Source of the DNA: CAMCHP01 sp036835325
Lineage (GTDB): Bacteria > Bacteroidota > Bacteroidia > Flavobacteriales_D > Sanyastnellaceae
Direction: 5' to 3'
Length of the DNA stretch: 8,362 bases
Assembly (NCBI GenBank): GCA_036835325.1
Contig: DAITMF010000082.1
Span: 1 to 8,362, forward strand
Below the pieces are notes generated by a model. It was not told where the DNA came from, searched no databases, and saw nothing but the letters and a program-made list of their open reading frames with translations. The position numbers and the translations under genes are program-made. Shown one piece after another: positions 6,022 to 8,362 of this stretch (its first letter is position 1; each line of letters opens with the position of its first letter).

Positions 6022-8362
6022 ATGACTATGAACGTTTCAATTCCCCAAACCATGAATGTGATGAAGCGCATCACCCTCGTGGCTGCAGTGGCTCTCCTCT
6101 CTGCACCATCGATGGCCTTTAAGTACACCGGCCCTGCCGGTGGAGGCAATAACGGAGGCAACGGATCTGGTCAGTCAGGAAAAGACCAGGCACTTGCGAC
6201 GAAAGCCTCAAACTGTGCGCCTGCTACGGCCCTGCGAGACCTCGAATGGAACAACGTGCGCGCCCGCATTGAAACCGGCGGTTCGATGTGGCAAGAACGT
6301 TCACAAAGCTTGGCTGCTTACGAAATACCTAAAGGTGAAGGCGTGTCTTCATTGTACGCGGGCGCCCTCTGGATGGGCGGTATTTCGCCTGACCTTCAGT
6401 TAAAGCTTGCTGCGGTAACCTTCCGTAATAATGGTAACGATTACTGGACAGGACCACTGACCAATGATGGCGCAGCTGAAACCAATGAAGTCGTGTGTCA
6501 AGAATGGGACCGTTTCTTCGTTAGCCTCCGCGCCGATGCCATTACACACCGTCAGTACTTTGACTGCATTAATGACCCCGACTGTAACCTTGAAGATTTC
6601 GACCTCGAAGACTATGTCATCCCGTCGTACTTCTTCAACTATCCTGGGAATGGCAATACAGCACTTGGACAAGATTATTTCCTCGCGCCGTTCTTCGATT
6701 ACGATGGCAACACCATTTACGACCCCGCTTCCGGTGATTACCCATGGTACGACTTCTTGCAAGACATCAACTGTGCAGAGCGTCGTCGTGAAGATGCAGT
6801 TCCTTTGTACGGTGACCAGACTTACTTCTGGATTTTCAACGACAAAGGTAACGTGCACACCGAATCTCAGGGCGAGCCGATTGGTATGGAAATCCGCGCT
6901 CAAGCGTTTGCCTTCGCTACCAATGACGAGATCAACAACATGACCTTTTACAACTACGTCATCATTAACCAAGGAACGCAAACCCTAGGAAACACCTATT
7001 TCGGTGTTTGGGTAGATGCTGACGTGGGTACTTCAATCGACGACTACGTTGGTTGCGACGTACAGCGTGGTTTGGGCTATGCTTACAACGGTGATGCATT
7101 TGACGAACCCACTGCGACCTCACCCGGTTATGGAGCGAATCCCCCGGCTGTGGGTATTGACTTCTTCGAAGGGCCTTACCAAGATACCGACGGAATTGAC
7201 AACCCATTGACCACGAACTTTGCCAACGCCATTGATTCGCTCGGCATCCCGTACCGTGGCATCGGTATCGGCTACGGCGACGGGGTTATCGACAACGAAC
7301 GCTTCGGTATGCGCCGTTTCGTTTACTACAACAACGGTCCGAACCCTATCAACGGTGAACCCGTTACTCCGATTCACTTCTACAACTACATGAATGGTAT
7401 CTGGAAGAACGGCCAAAAAATGCTCTACGGCGGCGATGGTGTCTCTGTAGGTGTTACAGACATTGAAGCCGACTACATGTTCCCTGGCGATACTGACCCC
7501 TTCAATTGGGGAACAGGTGGTTTGCAAGTAGAACCATGGACAGAACAAACAGACGGTAACCCACCCCAAGACCGCCGCTTCATTCAAGCTGCTGGGCCCT
7601 TTACCCTGTTGCCTGGTGACTACAACAACATCACCTTCGGAGCAACTTGGGCACGCGCGACCGGCGGTGATCCTTTTGCTTCCGTCGAACTTATGCAAGT
7701 TGCCGATGACAAAGCACAAGCCTTGTTTGACAACTGCTTTGAAATCGTTTCAGGTCCTGCAGCTCCAGACGTTGCCGTTGTTGAAATGGACCGTGAGTTG
7801 ATCTTGATCCTTTCGAATGACAACCCAACGTCGAATAACTTCAATGAAGGTTTCGTAGGGTTTGACCCCGGTACTCCAGGCTCACTCGCTGACGGAACGG
7901 TATTGGATACCCTCGCACGATCTTATGTGTTTGAAGGTTACCAGATTTACCAGTTGAAAGACGCTAGCGTTTCGGTAACTGACCTCGACGACATTGACAA
8001 GGCGCGTTTGCTTTTCACCGTTGACAAGGAAAACGAAATTGACGTTATCGTTAACTACACCGTAGACCAAACCATGGGTGTTCCTCTTGCTCAACTCGCA
8101 GCGAATGGTGAAAATACAGGCATCCGTCACAGCTTCCGCCTAATCAACGATGCCTTTGCTAGCGGTGACCCTCGTTTGATCAACCACAAAACCTACTACT
8201 ACCTTGTACTCGCCTACGGCTACAACAACTACCAAGATTACAACCCTGTTACGCGAGAAGGTCAAGATGAACCCTACAAAGCTTCGCGTACTTCATCTAC
8301 AGGTGGTGCCATTCGAGTTTACACCGGCATACCTCACAAGCCGAACATTGGCGGTGGCGGAA
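6022..8362 (+). CDS. Large secreted protein, partner of the TonB receptor (3' truncated by window edge)
   Basis: The frame is open from the ATG at 6022 to the last base: 780 codons without a stop. In-frame ATGs at 6052 and 6061 are alternative starts; all keep the signal peptide (MKRITLVAAVALLSAPSMA). I give the first because it lies 3 bases after the receptor stop. There is no lipobox Cys, so it is not a SusD-like lipoprotein. A Gly/Asn linker (about 39-53) follows the signal peptide. The main domain includes GGSMWQERS (86-94), LYAGALWMGG (111-120), DYWTGPL (140-146), GDQTYFWIFNDKGNVHT (264-280), FGVWVDADVG (327-336), DNERFGMRRFVYYNN (424-438) and DRRFIQAAGPFTLLPGD (517-533). A second, fibronectin-III-like region begins near 580 (FEGYQIYQL, KTYYYLVLAYGYNNY). 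I recall this combination in large Bacteroidota secreted proteins ending in a type IX secretion sorting domain. That end lies outside the window, so T9SS export is inference. Several DxDG-type loops suggest calcium binding. The function is unknown. Confidence 0.88.
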   Translation, partial: MTMNVSIPQTMNVMKRITLVAAVALLSAPSMAFKYTGPAGGGNNGGNGSGQSGKDQALATKASNCAPATALRDLEWNNVRARIETGGSMWQERSQSLAAYEIPKGEGVSSLYAGALWMGGISPDLQLKLAAVTFRNNGNDYWTGPLTNDGAAETNEVVCQEWDRFFVSLRADAITHRQYFDCINDPDCNLEDFDLEDYVIPSYFFNYPGNGNTALGQDYFLAPFFDYDGNTIYDPASGDYPWYDFLQDINCAERRREDAVPLYGDQTYFWIFNDKGNVHTESQGEPIGMEIRAQAFAFATNDEINNMTFYNYVIINQGTQTLGNTYFGVWVDADVGTSIDDYVGCDVQRGLGYAYNGDAFDEPTATSPGYGANPPAVGIDFFEGPYQDTDGIDNPLTTNFANAIDSLGIPYRGIGIGYGDGVIDNERFGMRRFVYYNNGPNPINGEPVTPIHFYNYMNGIWKNGQKMLYGGDGVSVGVTDIEADYMFPGDTDPFNWGTGGLQVEPWTEQTDGNPPQDRRFIQAAGPFTLLPGDYNNITFGATWARATGGDPFASVELMQVADDKAQALFDNCFEIVSGPAAPDVAVVEMDRELILILSNDNPTSNNFNEGFVGFDPGTPGSLADGTVLDTLARSYVFEGYQIYQLKDASVSVTDLDDIDKARLLFTVDKENEIDVIVNYTVDQTMGVPLAQLAANGENTGIRHSFRLINDAFASGDPRLINHKTYYYLVLAYGYNNYQDYNPVTREGQDEPYKASRTSSTGGAIRVYTGIPHKPNIGGGG

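Noticed and set aside
6400..7719. Two minus-strand open frames of about 195 codons inside the secreted partner gene
   Set aside because: They have the same antisense-shadow character (Val/Thr-rich), and the plus-strand frame is clearly the coding one with recognisable protein features.
1..8362. CRISPR array, tRNA or rRNA genes, insertion sequence
   Set aside because: I saw no regularly spaced repeats, no tRNA-like cloverleaf, no rRNA-like segments and no transposase motifs.

Overview
The window looks like a piece of a Bacteroidota chromosome, probably a marine or aquatic flavobacterium-like lineage. The evidence is a TonB-dependent receptor with an N-terminal carboxypeptidase-regulatory-like domain, a large secreted partner of a type seen in that phylum, a promoter matching the Bacteroidota TTTG / TAnnTTTG pattern, start sites without clear Shine-Dalgarno sequences, and base composition near half GC. 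Genus cannot be given from this window.

Left part (1-2055): three overlapping plus-strand genes that look like one transcription unit. The first is the 3' end of a YyaL/DUF255-type protein (thioredoxin-like plus six-hairpin glycosidase-like); its thioredoxin part lies outside the window. It overlaps by 23 bases a secreted protein of unknown function with YD/RHS-like beta repeats. That gene overlaps by 4 bases (ATGA) a small secreted, very basic, coiled-coil protein.

Middle (2056-2340): 285 bases without a confident gene. It holds a perfect 17-base palindrome, a good Bacteroidota-type promoter, and a 54-codon minus-strand open frame that abuts the stop of the small basic gene and might be the tail of a lost gene.

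Right part (2341-8362): two plus-strand genes 3 bases apart, very probably one operon driven by that promoter. The first is a complete 1225-residue TonB-dependent receptor. The second is at least 780 residues of a secreted protein that runs off the window. It is not SusD-like and carries no lipobox, so the pair differs from the classical SusC/SusD arrangement. By eye both genes use a narrower codon set than the left-hand genes, which suggests high expression. The most interesting content is this receptor plus secreted-partner pair, whose substrate and mechanism cannot be read from the sequence.
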